Below are positions 1 through 11,315 of a stretch of 20,097 bases of DNA, in pieces. The position numbers were made by a program, and so were the translations under genes. The stretch is from positions 1 through 20,097 of the forward strand of contig JAHKLP010000025.1 in assembly GCA_020855015.1 (NCBI GenBank). The letters run 5' to 3'. The notes under the pieces are model-generated. The model did not search any database, was not told where the DNA came from, and saw only the letters and a program-made list of their open reading frames with translations. Position 1 is the stretch's first letter. Each line of letters opens with the position of its first letter. Origin of the DNA: Methanobacterium sp. (GTDB taxonomy: Archaea > Methanobacteriota > Methanobacteria > Methanobacteriales > Methanobacteriaceae).

Positions 1-34
1 AGAACTATACAATTGAAAGAACTATACAATTGAA
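1..34. repeat. 17-bp perfect tandem duplication at left edge
   Basis: Positions 1-17 and 18-34 are identical (AGAACTATACAATTGAA twice, no gap). The copy begins exactly at the window edge, so more copies may lie to the left. It sits upstream of the L15e promoter. No function can be assigned. Confidence 0.85.
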
Positions 35-61
35 ATTTATTTCCTATCCAATGGAATGCAA

Positions 62-75
62 ACCTTTTTAAAGAC
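62..75 (+). promoter_or_regulatory. Probable TATA box for the L15e operon
   Basis: A CTTTTTAAAG element lies about 110 bp before the L15e start codon, in an AT-rich stretch without a gene. Archaeal transcription usually begins about 25 bp after such a box, which would give a leader of roughly 80-90 nt. Confidence 0.4.
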
Positions 76-137
76 ATATGATCAACATTGTGTTACCGCC
101 AATCAGGCGTGTTTGACCTACTTTTTTTGGGACCTGG

Positions 138-177
<40 letters not shown>

Positions 178-180
178 TTA

Positions 181-1148
<968 letters not shown>

Positions 1149-1163
1149 TGGTGGGTGCGGAGG

Positions 1164-1877
1164 ATGTTCTATGATCTTCATATCCACGGGAACCCTAAAT
1201 TGGCATTGCAAGCCCAAAAAATGGGATATTGTGGAGTTTCTCTGGTTTTAAATTCTAAGGATTATAATGATAAATCTGCACTTATTCAAGATGTTAAGAG
1301 TTTCAAGAGTCACTTGCAGCATGATACGAATTTTCAGATCAGTTTAGGTTTGGAGATACAGGCTAAAAATCCTGCAGATCTTAAAAAACAGGTTCGGAAA
1401 TTTAGAGACAAGGTTGATGTGGTACTGGTTCATGGGGGAGACCTCAAGATAAATAGGGCTGCCACTGAAGACCCTCGAGTCGATATTTTAAGCCATCCTT
1501 ACCGTAACCGATACGATGGTGGTATTAACCATGTTTTAGCTGTCAAAGCAGCTGAAAATAAGGTTTCAATGGAGATAAATTTAAAGTATTTCCTTTTAAC
1601 TCGGCCAACTCAGAGGTATCGTGTTTTAAGCCATTTCAGACAAATAGTGAAGTTGCATCGCAAATACAAGTTCCCAATCGTAATAACCAGTGATGCAGAT
1701 TCAATTTATGATCTTCGGCATCCCAGGGACGTGATAGCATTGGCATCATGCTTTGGAATGACCAATGATGAAGCTATTACTTCTTTATCATCCACACCTC
1801 AATATATATTGACCAGAAATGATATTCGAGATCGTACCATACTTCCAGGAGTTCGTTTAATAAATAATGGTGGTTAA
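1164..1877 (+). CDS. rnp3: Ribonuclease P protein component 3 (p30)
   Basis: Protein subunit of archaeal RNase P, homologue of eukaryal Rpp30, which folds as a TIM-barrel of the PHP type and pairs with Pop5 to support catalysis by RNase P RNA in tRNA 5' processing. Family signatures seen are the N-terminal FYDLHIHG, GYCGVSLVL, VDVVLVHGGDLKINRAATEDPRVDILSHP (residues about 90-115 when read in two parts) and the C-terminal PIVITSDADSIYDLRHPRD. Two starts are possible: GTG 1155 or ATG 1164. ATG 1164 is chosen because GGTGGGTG lies at a workable distance and the product then begins MFYDLHIHG. The gene is followed 6 bp later by its functional partner Rnp2. Confidence 0.95.
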   Translation: MFYDLHIHGNPKLALQAQKMGYCGVSLVLNSKDYNDKSALIQDVKSFKSHLQHDTNFQISLGLEIQAKNPADLKKQVRKFRDKVDVVLVHGGDLKINRAATEDPRVDILSHPYRNRYDGGINHVLAVKAAENKVSMEINLKYFLLTRPTQRYRVLSHFRQIVKLHRKYKFPIVITSDADSIYDLRHPRDVIALASCFGMTNDEAITSLSSTPQYILTRNDIRDRTILPGVRLINNGG

Positions 1878-1883
1878 GGACTT

Positions 1884-2261
1884 ATGAAACTGAAAATTTT
1901 ACCTACTCATCTTCGTGAAAAGAAGAGATACCTGGCATTTCAGGCAATTTCAGAAATCCCCCTAGAAAGGGATGATGTTATATCCTTAATTCTGGGAGCA
2001 TCAGGAGATCTCTATGGGGCATATGGAACCAGTAAACTTGGTTTATGGGTTGTGAAGTTTTGGAAATACCCATCATCAGAAAATAACATGGCCAAAGGAA
2101 TCATCAGATGTAACCGTGATGAGACAAAATCTGCTAGAGCTGTGATCCCGACAATAACCAGATTTAAAGGAAAAAGAGTTGTTTTTCAAACTCTGGGAAT
2201 TTCCGGAACCATCAAAGGAGCAATAACAAACTTTATTAAATTGAAGACAGCAGATGAATAA
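1884..2261 (+). CDS. rnp2: Ribonuclease P protein component 2 (Pop5)
   Basis: Archaeal homologue of eukaryal Pop5, 125 residues; it binds RNase P RNA and forms a heterotetramer with Rnp3 that activates the catalytic RNA. Recognisable features are the N-terminal MKLKILPTHLREKKRYLAF, a mid-protein LGASGDLYGAYGTSKLGLWV segment, and the later SARAVIPTITRFKGKRVVFQTLGISGT. It starts 6 bp after the Rnp3 stop, so the two partners are very probably made from one transcript. The length is normal for the family. An 86-bp gap with its own TATA-like box separates it from psmA. Confidence 0.95.
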   Translation: MKLKILPTHLREKKRYLAFQAISEIPLERDDVISLILGASGDLYGAYGTSKLGLWVVKFWKYPSSENNMAKGIIRCNRDETKSARAVIPTITRFKGKRVVFQTLGISGTIKGAITNFIKLKTADE

Positions 2262-2263
2262 AA

Positions 2264-2273
2264 TGTATAAATG
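2264..2273 (+). promoter_or_regulatory. Probable internal promoter (TATA box) for psmA
   Basis: A GTATAAATGG element begins right after the rnp2 stop codon, about 80 bp upstream of the psmA ATG. It is the only long gap in this part of the cluster, so an internal promoter here is plausible. Confidence 0.4.
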
Positions 2274-2347
2274 GTTTTAAGAAAATTAAGCAAATGTTTT
2301 ATTTGAAATTCATTGTTTTATCAAAAAATTAAAAAGAGGTATAATAT

Positions 2348-3103
<756 letters not shown>

Positions 3104-3106
3104 ATC

Positions 3107-3799
3107 ATGGTAACCCTTGAAGATGCAGTTATAGCCCGTTTGGAATATTATGGGGAAAGATTTGAGATTCTCGTTGATCCAGATTTAGCATCTGACTTTA
3201 AAAGGGGAGAAGATATTAAGATTGAAGAGATACTGGCTGTTGAAGAGGTTTTTAAGGACGCTAAAAAGGGGGATAAATCGTCGGAAGAGTCCATGAATAA
3301 GGCTTTTGAGACTACAGACCCCCTGGAAGCCGCTGTTATCATCATACGCAAGGGACAGGTGCAGCTCACAGCCCAACAACGAAGGGATATGCAGGAGGAT
3401 AAAAGAAGGATGATCGTAGCTAAAATAGCGCGTGAAGCCATAAATCCTCAAACAAAACTTCCCCACCCTGCAAGAAGGATCGAAATAGCAATGGAAGAGG
3501 CTAAAATCAGGGTTGATCCCTTTAAAAGTGTTGATGAACAGGTAAATATTACACTAAAAGCCATCCGTCGACTAATACCCATAAAACTTGAAAAGGTTAA
3601 AGTGGCTATCCACATACCCGGAGAAGACACTGGGAAGGTCTATGGAATCATACCTGAATTTGGAAAAACCCTTAAAGAAGAATGGCAACAGGATGGCTCA
3701 TGGGTAGCAGTTGTAGAAATTCCTGGTGGTATGCAGGATAATTTCTATCAAAAACTCTCAGAGATCACCCATGGACAGGTGGAAACCAAACTCTTATAA
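3107..3799 (+). CDS. Ribosome maturation factor SBDS (Sdo1)
   Basis: Archaeal orthologue of the Shwachman-Bodian-Diamond syndrome protein. In eukaryotes it works with the GTPase EFL1 to release eIF6 from the 60S subunit; archaea carry SBDS and aIF6, so a similar late step in large-subunit maturation is inferred. The product has 230 residues with the usual three parts: an N-terminal FYSH-like domain (MVTLEDAVIARLEYYGERFEI), a helical middle domain with TAQQRRDMQEDKRR and INPQTKLPHPARRIE, and a C-terminal ferredoxin-like domain. ATG 3107 lies 3 bp after psmA, with AGAGG inside the end of psmA as its ribosome binding site. Normal length, nothing odd. Confidence 0.97.
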   Translation: MVTLEDAVIARLEYYGERFEILVDPDLASDFKRGEDIKIEEILAVEEVFKDAKKGDKSSEESMNKAFETTDPLEAAVIIIRKGQVQLTAQQRRDMQEDKRRMIVAKIAREAINPQTKLPHPARRIEIAMEEAKIRVDPFKSVDEQVNITLKAIRRLIPIKLEKVKVAIHIPGEDTGKVYGIIPEFGKTLKEEWQQDGSWVAVVEIPGGMQDNFYQKLSEITHGQVETKLL

Positions 3800-3837
3800 A
3801 AAAACTTCTTTTTTAAGCCGTAATTAGGAGGCAAAAC

Positions 3838-4572
3838 GTGTTACTAATAGAAGATAAACAAATTGTAGTTCCAGGTGAAATACTGGCAGAAGGGGATTAT
3901 CATTCAGGTAGAGGAACTTTTAAGGATGTGGACAAAGTTTGTTCTTCCCTGGTGGGCCTGGTAGCTGTTCGAGACAAAAAAATCAGTGTCATACCCTTAC
4001 AGAGCAAGTACATCCCCAAAAGAGGAGACGTGGTCATTGGTAAAATCAGTGACATTCGATTTTCCATGTGGGAATTGGACATTAACTCACCATATTCAGG
4101 GATCTTACCCGCAGCAGAAGTATTTGGTAAGGAAAAAAGAGAATTAAACAGGGCATTCGATGTAGGGGATGTTCTATTTTTAAGAGTAGTTGATGTTGAC
4201 GAAGTAAAAAAGGTCAAGCTCGGGCTTAAAGGAAGGGGTCTGGGTAAATTCCGAGGAGGAATTCTTATCCACATAACTCCTACTAAGGTACCAAGACTCA
4301 TAGGTAAGAAAGGCTCCATGATCAACATGATCAAAGACCAAACCCGATGTGAAGTGGTGGTAGGTCAAAACGGAGTAGTATGGGTTAAAGGAAAGCCTGA
4401 AATGGAAAGAGTGGTTCAGAAAGTTGTAAAAACCATTGAAGAGGAAGCACACACCTCAGGCCTTACCGATAGGATAAGAGATATGTTATTGGAAATTCTC
4501 GGAGAAGGTAAAGAGAAAACTGAAGATGTGAAGAAAGAAGAAGACGAATTTAAAGAAGAACTGATTCAATAA
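3838..4572 (+). CDS. rrp4: Exosome complex RNA-binding protein Rrp4
   Basis: Cap subunit of the archaeal exosome; it sits on top of the Rrp41-Rrp42 ring and recruits substrate RNA, favouring poly(A). The 244-residue product shows an N-terminal domain (VPGEILAEGDYHSGRGTF), an S1 RNA-binding domain (GDVVIGKISDIRFSMWELDIN, then a stretch ending GLGKFRGG) and a C-terminal KH domain (PTKVPRLIGKKGSMINMIKD, with the GKKG loop). The tail is a strongly charged Glu/Lys run. GTG 3838 is the start, supported by TTAGGAGG seven bases upstream. It is followed almost directly by rrp41 and rrp42, the subunits it binds. Confidence 0.97.
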   Translation: MLLIEDKQIVVPGEILAEGDYHSGRGTFKDVDKVCSSLVGLVAVRDKKISVIPLQSKYIPKRGDVVIGKISDIRFSMWELDINSPYSGILPAAEVFGKEKRELNRAFDVGDVLFLRVVDVDEVKKVKLGLKGRGLGKFRGGILIHITPTKVPRLIGKKGSMINMIKDQTRCEVVVGQNGVVWVKGKPEMERVVQKVVKTIEEEAHTSGLTDRIRDMLLEILGEGKEKTEDVKKEEDEFKEELIQ

Positions 4573-4575
4573 GGG

Positions 4576-5325
4576 GTGATTATTATTTTAACCAGCAAAT
4601 TAATTAAAAACAGTAATAAAGGAAGTTTAGTTACTTCAGGAACTAAAAAAAGGCCTGATGGAAGAGCTTTCGATGAAATGAGGCATTTGAAGATAGAGGC
4701 AGGGGTTCTTGAAAGAGCAGATGGATCATCATATGTGGAAATAGGTGATAACAAGGTTCTGGCAGCTGTTTATGGTCCCAGAGAATTATATGTACGTAGA
4801 CTGTTAAAACCTAACATGGCCATACTTCGATGTCGCTATAACATGGCACCATTTTCAGTGGAAGATCGTAAAAGACCAGGACCAGACCGGAGATCAATTG
4901 AAATATCCAAAATAACCGCTGAAGCACTTAACCCAGCAGTATTCCTTGAAAAATTCCCAAGATCTACTATTGATGTTTTTATTGAAGTTCTGCAGGCTGA
5001 AGGAGGAACCCGATGCGCTGGTATTACCGCAGCATCAGTGGCTCTGGCCGATGCAGGTATACCCATGAGGGATATGGTTGCAGCCTGTGCCGCTGGTAAA
5101 TCTGAAGGGCAAGTAGTAATGGATCTCTCAGAATGGGAGGATAAAGAAGGAGAAGCTGATCTTCCAATAGCCATGATGCCTCGCACAGGAGATATTACTT
5201 TACTGCAGATGGATGGACACCTTACATCGGATGAATTTGAAAAGGCACTGGATTTGGCAATAAAAGGATGCCAGATCATTAGCGAAGAACAGAAAAATGC
5301 CATAAAGAATAGGTACGGTGATTAA
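4576..5325 (+). CDS. rrp41: Exosome complex exonuclease Rrp41
   Basis: Catalytic RNase PH-type subunit of the archaeal exosome; with Rrp42 it forms a hexameric ring that degrades RNA 3' to 5' using phosphate, and can add heteropolymeric tails in reverse. Motifs seen include KKRPDGRAFDEMR, PFSVEDRKRPGPDRRSIEISK and the active-site region DVFIEVLQAEGGTRCAGITAA followed by ADLPIAMMPRTGDITLLQMDG. The start is uncertain. The GTG at 4576 lies inside GGGGTGAT, which itself looks like the ribosome binding site; an in-frame ATT at 4585 sits 7 bases after GGGGT, but no ATG, GTG or TTG occurs at that distance. The next in-frame ATG (4678) would cut into the conserved domain. Confidence 0.95.
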   Translation: MIIILTSKLIKNSNKGSLVTSGTKKRPDGRAFDEMRHLKIEAGVLERADGSSYVEIGDNKVLAAVYGPRELYVRRLLKPNMAILRCRYNMAPFSVEDRKRPGPDRRSIEISKITAEALNPAVFLEKFPRSTIDVFIEVLQAEGGTRCAGITAASVALADAGIPMRDMVAACAAGKSEGQVVMDLSEWEDKEGEADLPIAMMPRTGDITLLQMDGHLTSDEFEKALDLAIKGCQIISEEQKNAIKNRYGD

Positions 5326-5326
5326 A

Positions 5327-6127
5327 ATGGTACAGAGTGTAGTTCCAGAGATCATAAAAGAAAGTGTGGTTAATCTTATCCAGAAGGGAGAAAGAGCAGA
5401 CGGGAGAGCTCTGGACCAGTATAGGGAAATAAGCCTGGAAACAGGTGTTATCAAGAAAGCCGAAGGTTCCGCAAGAGTAAAAATAGGAAAAACTCAGATT
5501 GTCGTGGGAGCTAAACCCCAGATCGGCGAACCATTCCCAGACACACCAAATGTCGGTGTTTTAATAACTAACTCCGAACTTCTGCCAATGGCAGCACCAA
5601 ACTTTGAAGCAGGACCTCCCAACGAAACTTCCGTGGAATTGGCACGTGTCACAGACCGTTGCATAAGGGAAGGAGAAGTAATTGACCTGGAAAAATTGGT
5701 TATCATTCCTGGAAAGAAGGTTTGGATGATATTCCTCGACCTGCATATTGTGGACTACGATGGTAATCTCATGGACGCTGCAGCTCTGGGCAGTTTAGCA
5801 GCCCTCATGAACACTAAAATCCCAAGCACAACCATTGAAGGGGATGAAGTGGTAATTGACTATGAAAAGATGGTCCCTATTCCAATCAAGGAACAGCCAC
5901 TAATGTGCACCCTGGCAAAGATCGGGGGTGAACTGGTTGCGGATCCTTCTCTGGAAGAAGATGATGTACTGGACGCGCGAATATCCATTGGTTTGAGAGT
6001 AGATGGAAGTGTCTGTGCCATGCAAAAAGGAGGATCAGTTCCTTTAACTCGTGAAGAAGTCTTGAAGGCCATTAAAATTGCTCAGGAAAAGACCAAGGAA
6101 CTTCGAAAGTCTATTCCAAAGGCATAA
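5327..6127 (+). CDS. rrp42: Exosome complex component Rrp42
   Basis: Non-catalytic RNase PH-like subunit that alternates with Rrp41 in the exosome ring and is needed for RNA binding and activity. The product is 266 residues from ATG 5327; a GTG nine bases earlier is in frame, but GGTGAT directly before the ATG, overlapping the rrp41 stop, is the better ribosome binding site. Conserved parts are GERADGRALDQYREISLETG, GSARVKIGKTQIVVGAKPQIG, and FEAGPPNETSVELARVTDRC. The longer length relative to Rrp41 and loss of the catalytic arrangement are normal for Rrp42. It overlaps rrp41 through its ribosome binding site, so the two are likely coupled in translation. Confidence 0.97.
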   Translation: MVQSVVPEIIKESVVNLIQKGERADGRALDQYREISLETGVIKKAEGSARVKIGKTQIVVGAKPQIGEPFPDTPNVGVLITNSELLPMAAPNFEAGPPNETSVELARVTDRCIREGEVIDLEKLVIIPGKKVWMIFLDLHIVDYDGNLMDAAALGSLAALMNTKIPSTTIEGDEVVIDYEKMVPIPIKEQPLMCTLAKIGGELVADPSLEEDDVLDARISIGLRVDGSVCAMQKGGSVPLTREEVLKAIKIAQEKTKELRKSIPKA

Positions 6128-6179
6128 TGGCAAAGTTACAATAAAATATAGTTTTAGTAAAATCAATTCAATAAGTATT

Positions 6180-6201
6180 TTAGAGTGTATTATCACTCTA
6201 A
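6180..6201. repeat. Perfect 8-bp hairpin between rrp42 and rpl37ae
   Basis: TTAGAGTG and CACTCTAA form an 8-bp stem around a 6-base loop (TATTAT), located 53 bp after rrp42 and 36 bp before rpl37ae. It is not followed by a T-run, so termination is unclear; it could be a processing site or a protein-binding site that separates exosome and ribosomal protein expression. Confidence 0.55.
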
Positions 6202-6237
6202 TCTTACTCATTATAACAAATTAATAAGGTGATAATT

Positions 6238-6507
6238 ATGGCAAGAACAAAAAAAGTAGGTATTACCGGGAGATTTGGTCCCCGATACGGTAGGAAAGCA
6301 AAGAGGACCGTGAAGACCATTGAAGAAAACATGAAAAAGAATCACACCTGCCCGCAGTGTGACCGGCAAGGAGTTAAAAGGGTTGCTGCAGGAATATGGA
6401 AATGCCGCAAATGTGGTGCGGTCTTCACAGGTGGAGCATACCTACCTAGCACTCCTATGGGCAAAACTGCCTCAAGAAACATTAAACGGGTTGTTGGAGG
6501 TTTATAA
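6238..6507 (+). CDS. rpl37ae: 50S ribosomal protein L37Ae
   Basis: Zinc-containing large-subunit ribosomal protein found in archaea and eukaryotes. The frame is open from 6229, but AAGGTGAT right before ATG 6238 fixes the start and gives MARTKKVGITGRFGPRYGRK, the family N-terminus; the product has 89 residues. The zinc ribbon is clear: CPQC at about residues 38-41 and CRKC at about 57-60. Basic residues dominate the N-terminal half. It is followed without a gap by the RNA polymerase P gene, a pairing common in archaea. Confidence 0.97.
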   Translation: MARTKKVGITGRFGPRYGRKAKRTVKTIEENMKKNHTCPQCDRQGVKRVAAGIWKCRKCGAVFTGGAYLPSTPMGKTASRNIKRVVGGL

Positions 6508-6639
6508 TTGTATAAATGTGACAAATGCGGTACACGTGTGGATATCAGAGGATACACGGAATCTAAATGTCCCAGTTGCCGCTACCGAATACTCTTCAAA
6601 GAAGTACCTGAGGTTCGGCGAGTTGTGAAAGCACGATAA
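6508..6639 (+). CDS. rpoP: DNA-directed RNA polymerase subunit P (Rpb12-like)
   Basis: A 43-residue protein reading from TTG 6508, directly after the L37Ae stop codon. It contains a compact zinc ribbon, YKCDKCGTRV followed by KCPSCRYRI (CxxC, 13 residues, CxxC), and a basic tail EVPEVRRVVKAR. Size, zinc ribbon and position after L37Ae all match archaeal RpoP, the homologue of eukaryal Rpb12, a small structural subunit that helps hold the polymerase assembly together. TTG as start is supported by GGAGG in the end of rpl37ae, spaced about 7 bases. The gene is easily missed because of its length and start codon. Confidence 0.93.
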   Translation: MYKCDKCGTRVDIRGYTESKCPSCRYRILFKEVPEVRRVVKAR

Positions 6640-6702
6640 AAGTGCATCATATCATCCGATACAATATAGGCGATTCCTCACAGAATTCGTTAACAGAAAT
6701 TT

Positions 6703-7218
6703 ATGTTAATCACCACCTCCCGAAAGCCATCTCAAAGAACCAGAACTTTTTGCCGCGGATTAGAACGGGTTTTGAAATTCCGTTGTGTTAACCGTGGAAA
6801 AATGAGCCTTCGAGATATCTTTTTGAAGGCCAGTGAAATGAGAACAAATCGGGTTGGGGTGATATCCGAAAAAGATGGAAATCCCAATGGTATGGAAGTT
6901 TATGATGATGGTGAACTATTCGCTACGCTGAAACTAACCGTGGATTTCTCCCTTCCCAAAGGGAGGGTTAAAACGGATGAAATATGCCTTCGATGTGAAG
7001 TGGGTGAATTGGAAGAAATTGTATCTAAGATCTTTGAGATTCCACCCGAGACATCAGATGAATCAAACTGCAATCGCTTATGGATCAAAACCCACCGTAG
7101 AAAATCCACTCCAGTGATGGAGTTCTTTGATATGGATGGTAAACCTACCGGGCCACGCATCCACATATACGAGTGCAAGTTACAGGATGAAGCAGATGAA
7201 AGCCCTAAAGCAAGTTGA
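6703..7218 (+). CDS. Brix domain ribosome biogenesis protein (Imp4-like)
   Basis: A 171-residue archaeal Brix-domain protein. Eukaryal relatives (Imp4, Brx1, Rpf1/2, Ssf) bind rRNA during ribosome assembly; archaeal single-domain versions are presumed to do likewise. Family signatures are the N-terminal MLITTSRKPSQRTRTFCRGL and CVNRGKMSLRDIF, and the late segment GPRIHIYECKLQDE. An in-frame TAA at 6691 makes ATG 6703 the earliest possible start; no good ribosome binding site is seen before it. The 3' end overlaps the start of pcc1, a frequent archaeal arrangement that links ribosome biogenesis and tRNA modification. Confidence 0.93.
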   Translation: MLITTSRKPSQRTRTFCRGLERVLKFRCVNRGKMSLRDIFLKASEMRTNRVGVISEKDGNPNGMEVYDDGELFATLKLTVDFSLPKGRVKTDEICLRCEVGELEEIVSKIFEIPPETSDESNCNRLWIKTHRRKSTPVMEFFDMDGKPTGPRIHIYECKLQDEADESPKAS

Positions 7219-7453
7219 AGCTCAGTTTGAGATTGAGTTCGACTCACAAATAGAGGCCGGAATTATTTTATCAGCTATAAAACCTGAATTTAGTGATTCA
7301 CCCTCAGATAGAACCATGACTGAAGTAAGATGTGAGGAAAATGTTCTGACTATCGATATCAAGGCACAAGATTCTCCTTCCCTTCGAGCAGCACTGAATT
7401 CTTACCTTCGATGGGTTATACTCTCCCAGCAGGTTTTAGAATTGAGTAGATGA
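7196..7453 (+). CDS. pcc1: KEOPS complex subunit Pcc1
   Basis: Small dimerising subunit of KEOPS, the complex that makes the t6A modification of tRNAs reading ANN codons, together with Kae1, Bud32 and Cgi121. The product from ATG 7196 has 85 residues, the typical Pcc1 size, and the later part AQDSPSLRAALNSYLRWVIL is the recognisable Pcc1 helix. ATG 7196 is preferred over ATG 7187 and earlier in-frame codons because AGGATGA lies at proper spacing. It overlaps the Brix gene by 23 bp. Other KEOPS genes are not in this window. Confidence 0.9.
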   Translation: MKALKQVEAQFEIEFDSQIEAGIILSAIKPEFSDSPSDRTMTEVRCEENVLTIDIKAQDSPSLRAALNSYLRWVILSQQVLELSR

Positions 7454-7519
7454 TTTTCATTTGAATTGAGAAAAAATACTAATTTACTAACATTATGATT
7501 AGAATATGAGGTGACAAAT

Positions 7520-7876
7520 ATGGAAATGCCACAAAACATTCAACATCAACTAGCACAGTTCCAGCAGATGCAACAGCAGGCCCAGGCAATAACCATGCAA
7601 AAACAAAGCGTGGATTTGCAAATAAGAGAAACTGAAAAAGCCCTGGAAGAACTGGAAAAAGTAGAAGAAGATGCTGAGGTTTACAAAACAGCTGGAAACC
7701 TGCTCATTAAGATGGGTACAGCTGAACTAACCGAAGAAATGACCGAGAAATTGGAAACCCTGAAACTCCGGGAGAAAACAGTCGCCCGACAGGAAGAAAG
7801 GGTTATGGCACGTTTAAAGGAAATGCAGGAATCCTTACAGGACTCCATGCAAATGCAGCCCGGTATGGGTAACTAA
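7520..7876 (+). CDS. pfdB: Prefoldin subunit beta
   Basis: One of two archaeal prefoldin subunits; two alpha and four beta subunits form a jellyfish-shaped chaperone that holds unfolded proteins and passes them to the thermosome. The product from ATG 7520 has 118 residues and begins MEMPQNIQHQLAQFQQMQQQ; GAGGTGA immediately upstream decides this start over an in-frame GTG at 7511, which lies inside it. Two coiled-coil helices rich in Gln, Glu and Lys flank the central turn VYKTAGNLLIKM, a prefoldin-beta hallmark. A Met/Gln-rich tail ends the protein. Confidence 0.97.
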   Translation: MEMPQNIQHQLAQFQQMQQQAQAITMQKQSVDLQIRETEKALEELEKVEEDAEVYKTAGNLLIKMGTAELTEEMTEKLETLKLREKTVARQEERVMARLKEMQESLQDSMQMQPGMGN

Positions 7877-7896
7877 GATAAACTGAGGCTACTGGT

Positions 7897-8172
7897 TTGA
7901 AAAAATTAACGGACCAGGAACTGGAGAAAATATCTGAAGCTGCGGCAGTGGCTGCAGAAAATTATATTTTTTCTAGGATATCCAAAAAGGAAGTTCTTGA
8001 TCTGGAATTAAGAGTAGAATTTCAGCAAGATGATGGTCTTGATGTGGATGTAGAGGTTGAACTCTTCCTGGATGAGCTTTCCAATGCCGAGGAAGGTCTG
8101 GCTGATGAGGCAGCTCAAGTAGCCCTGGATGAGATTGATAAAAAGGTAGAAAAATTGTCTAATCCATCCTAA
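7897..8172 (+). CDS. DUF3194 family protein
   Basis: A 91-residue acidic protein starting at TTG 7897, with TGAGG upstream, 20 bp after prefoldin beta. Small acidic proteins of the archaeal DUF3194 family are usually encoded directly after pfdB, which supports the assignment. It begins with a helical segment (KKLTDQELEKISEAAAVAAE), followed by a beta-like acidic stretch around residues 36-55 and a C-terminal helix rich in Ala, Asp and Glu. No enzymatic motif, signal peptide or membrane segment. Function is unknown; the context suggests protein folding or ribosome-related work. Confidence 0.82.
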   Translation: MKKLTDQELEKISEAAAVAAENYIFSRISKKEVLDLELRVEFQQDDGLDVDVEVELFLDELSNAEEGLADEAAQVALDEIDKKVEKLSNPS

Positions 8173-8282
8173 ACTATTTATTTTTTCTATAAAACTTTCA
8201 TAATATTGTATAAAATTCCCTTTCTAAATTTCAATTATTTTACGGATTTTAGTTCTAATTTTTTTAAATATCCTTACTGGCA

Positions 8283-8314
<32 letters not shown>

Positions 8315-8323
8315 TTATGTTTC

Positions 8324-8674
8324 ATGTTGAGGATTAATTCCAGGTCAACTTTGGAGTCAACCGAAGAACTGGAGGAAGTGTTGAAAGCCCTGGCCAATGT
8401 CAACAGGTTGCTATTGATTTATTCACTGGCGTCCGGCGATATGAATAAAATTAGTGTAACTGAAATGTCACAAAAGATGGATATAACACAGCCAGCAGCT
8501 TCGCAGCACTTAAAAATCCTCAAAAACGCTAACATACTTGTTGCCAAAAAAGAGGGTAACTACATCTACTACAAATTCAACCGACGTTCCATGGAAAAAC
8601 ATCAAAAAAGAATTGATTTTTTATTTACCTGTGCATTCAGTAAATGCAAACAACTTGAAAAAGAAGAAAAATAG
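8324..8674 (+). CDS. ArsR family winged-helix transcriptional regulator
   Basis: A 116-residue DNA-binding protein of the ArsR/SmtB fold. Residues about 17-35 (LEEVLKALANVNRLLLIYSL) match the first helices, and the recognition region reads ITQPAASQHLKILKNANIL, followed by the wing GNYIYYKFN. The C-terminus carries a Cys pair, C-A-F-S-K-C, and a Lys/Glu tail; the classical ArsR metal box ELCVCDL is absent, so the signal is unknown. Because the TATA box lies so close to ATG 8324, the mRNA may be leaderless. The lon gene follows after 128 bp. Control of lon is possible (archaeal ArsR-fold heat-shock repressors such as Phr exist) but not shown; self-regulation is better supported. Confidence 0.88.
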   Translation: MLRINSRSTLESTEELEEVLKALANVNRLLLIYSLASGDMNKISVTEMSQKMDITQPAASQHLKILKNANILVAKKEGNYIYYKFNRRSMEKHQKRIDFLFTCAFSKCKQLEKEEK

Positions 8675-8691
8675 GCCCAAGAGTTGCCTAA

Positions 8692-8704
8692 TTTTTTATA
8701 AAAA
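8692..8704 (+). promoter_or_regulatory. Probable TATA box for lon
   Basis: TTTTTTATAAAAA lies about 100 bp upstream of the lon ATG and suggests that lon has its own promoter. Short arms AGAGTT and AACTCT flank it (about 8680 and 8702) and are followed by TATTTTT, which might instead end the ArsR transcript. Confidence 0.35.
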
Positions 8705-8802
8705 CTCTATTTTTCCTTTAATAATTAAGTTCAAGTAAATACTCATTCCAAATCCAAAAAATTATTAGCCTTCAAAAAGATTGAACCTGTAAATGTGATA
8801 AT

Positions 8803-11181
<2,379 letters not shown>

Positions 11182-11220
11182 GTCATATCCAGAATTTATT
11201 TTACAAAAAGTTGTTTTATT

Positions 11221-11255
11221 TCCCCATCCATTTCTGGGGGATGGGGATAAATTTA
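11221..11255 (+). terminator. Hairpin terminator after lon
   Basis: CCCCATCC (11222-11229) pairs with GGATGGGG (11239-11246), extended by one T-A pair, around a 9-base loop. An AT-rich stretch with a T-run (11255-11261) follows. It lies 40 bp past the lon stop codon. Confidence 0.7.
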
Positions 11256-11315
11256 TTTTTTAAGATCAGAATAAGTTATTAATCGCTTATTATTCACAAA
11301 ACTTCTTCAAAGGTT

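Noticed and set aside
1..34. CRISPR array
   Set aside because: The repeats are directly adjacent with no spacers and are too short; no cas genes are in the window.
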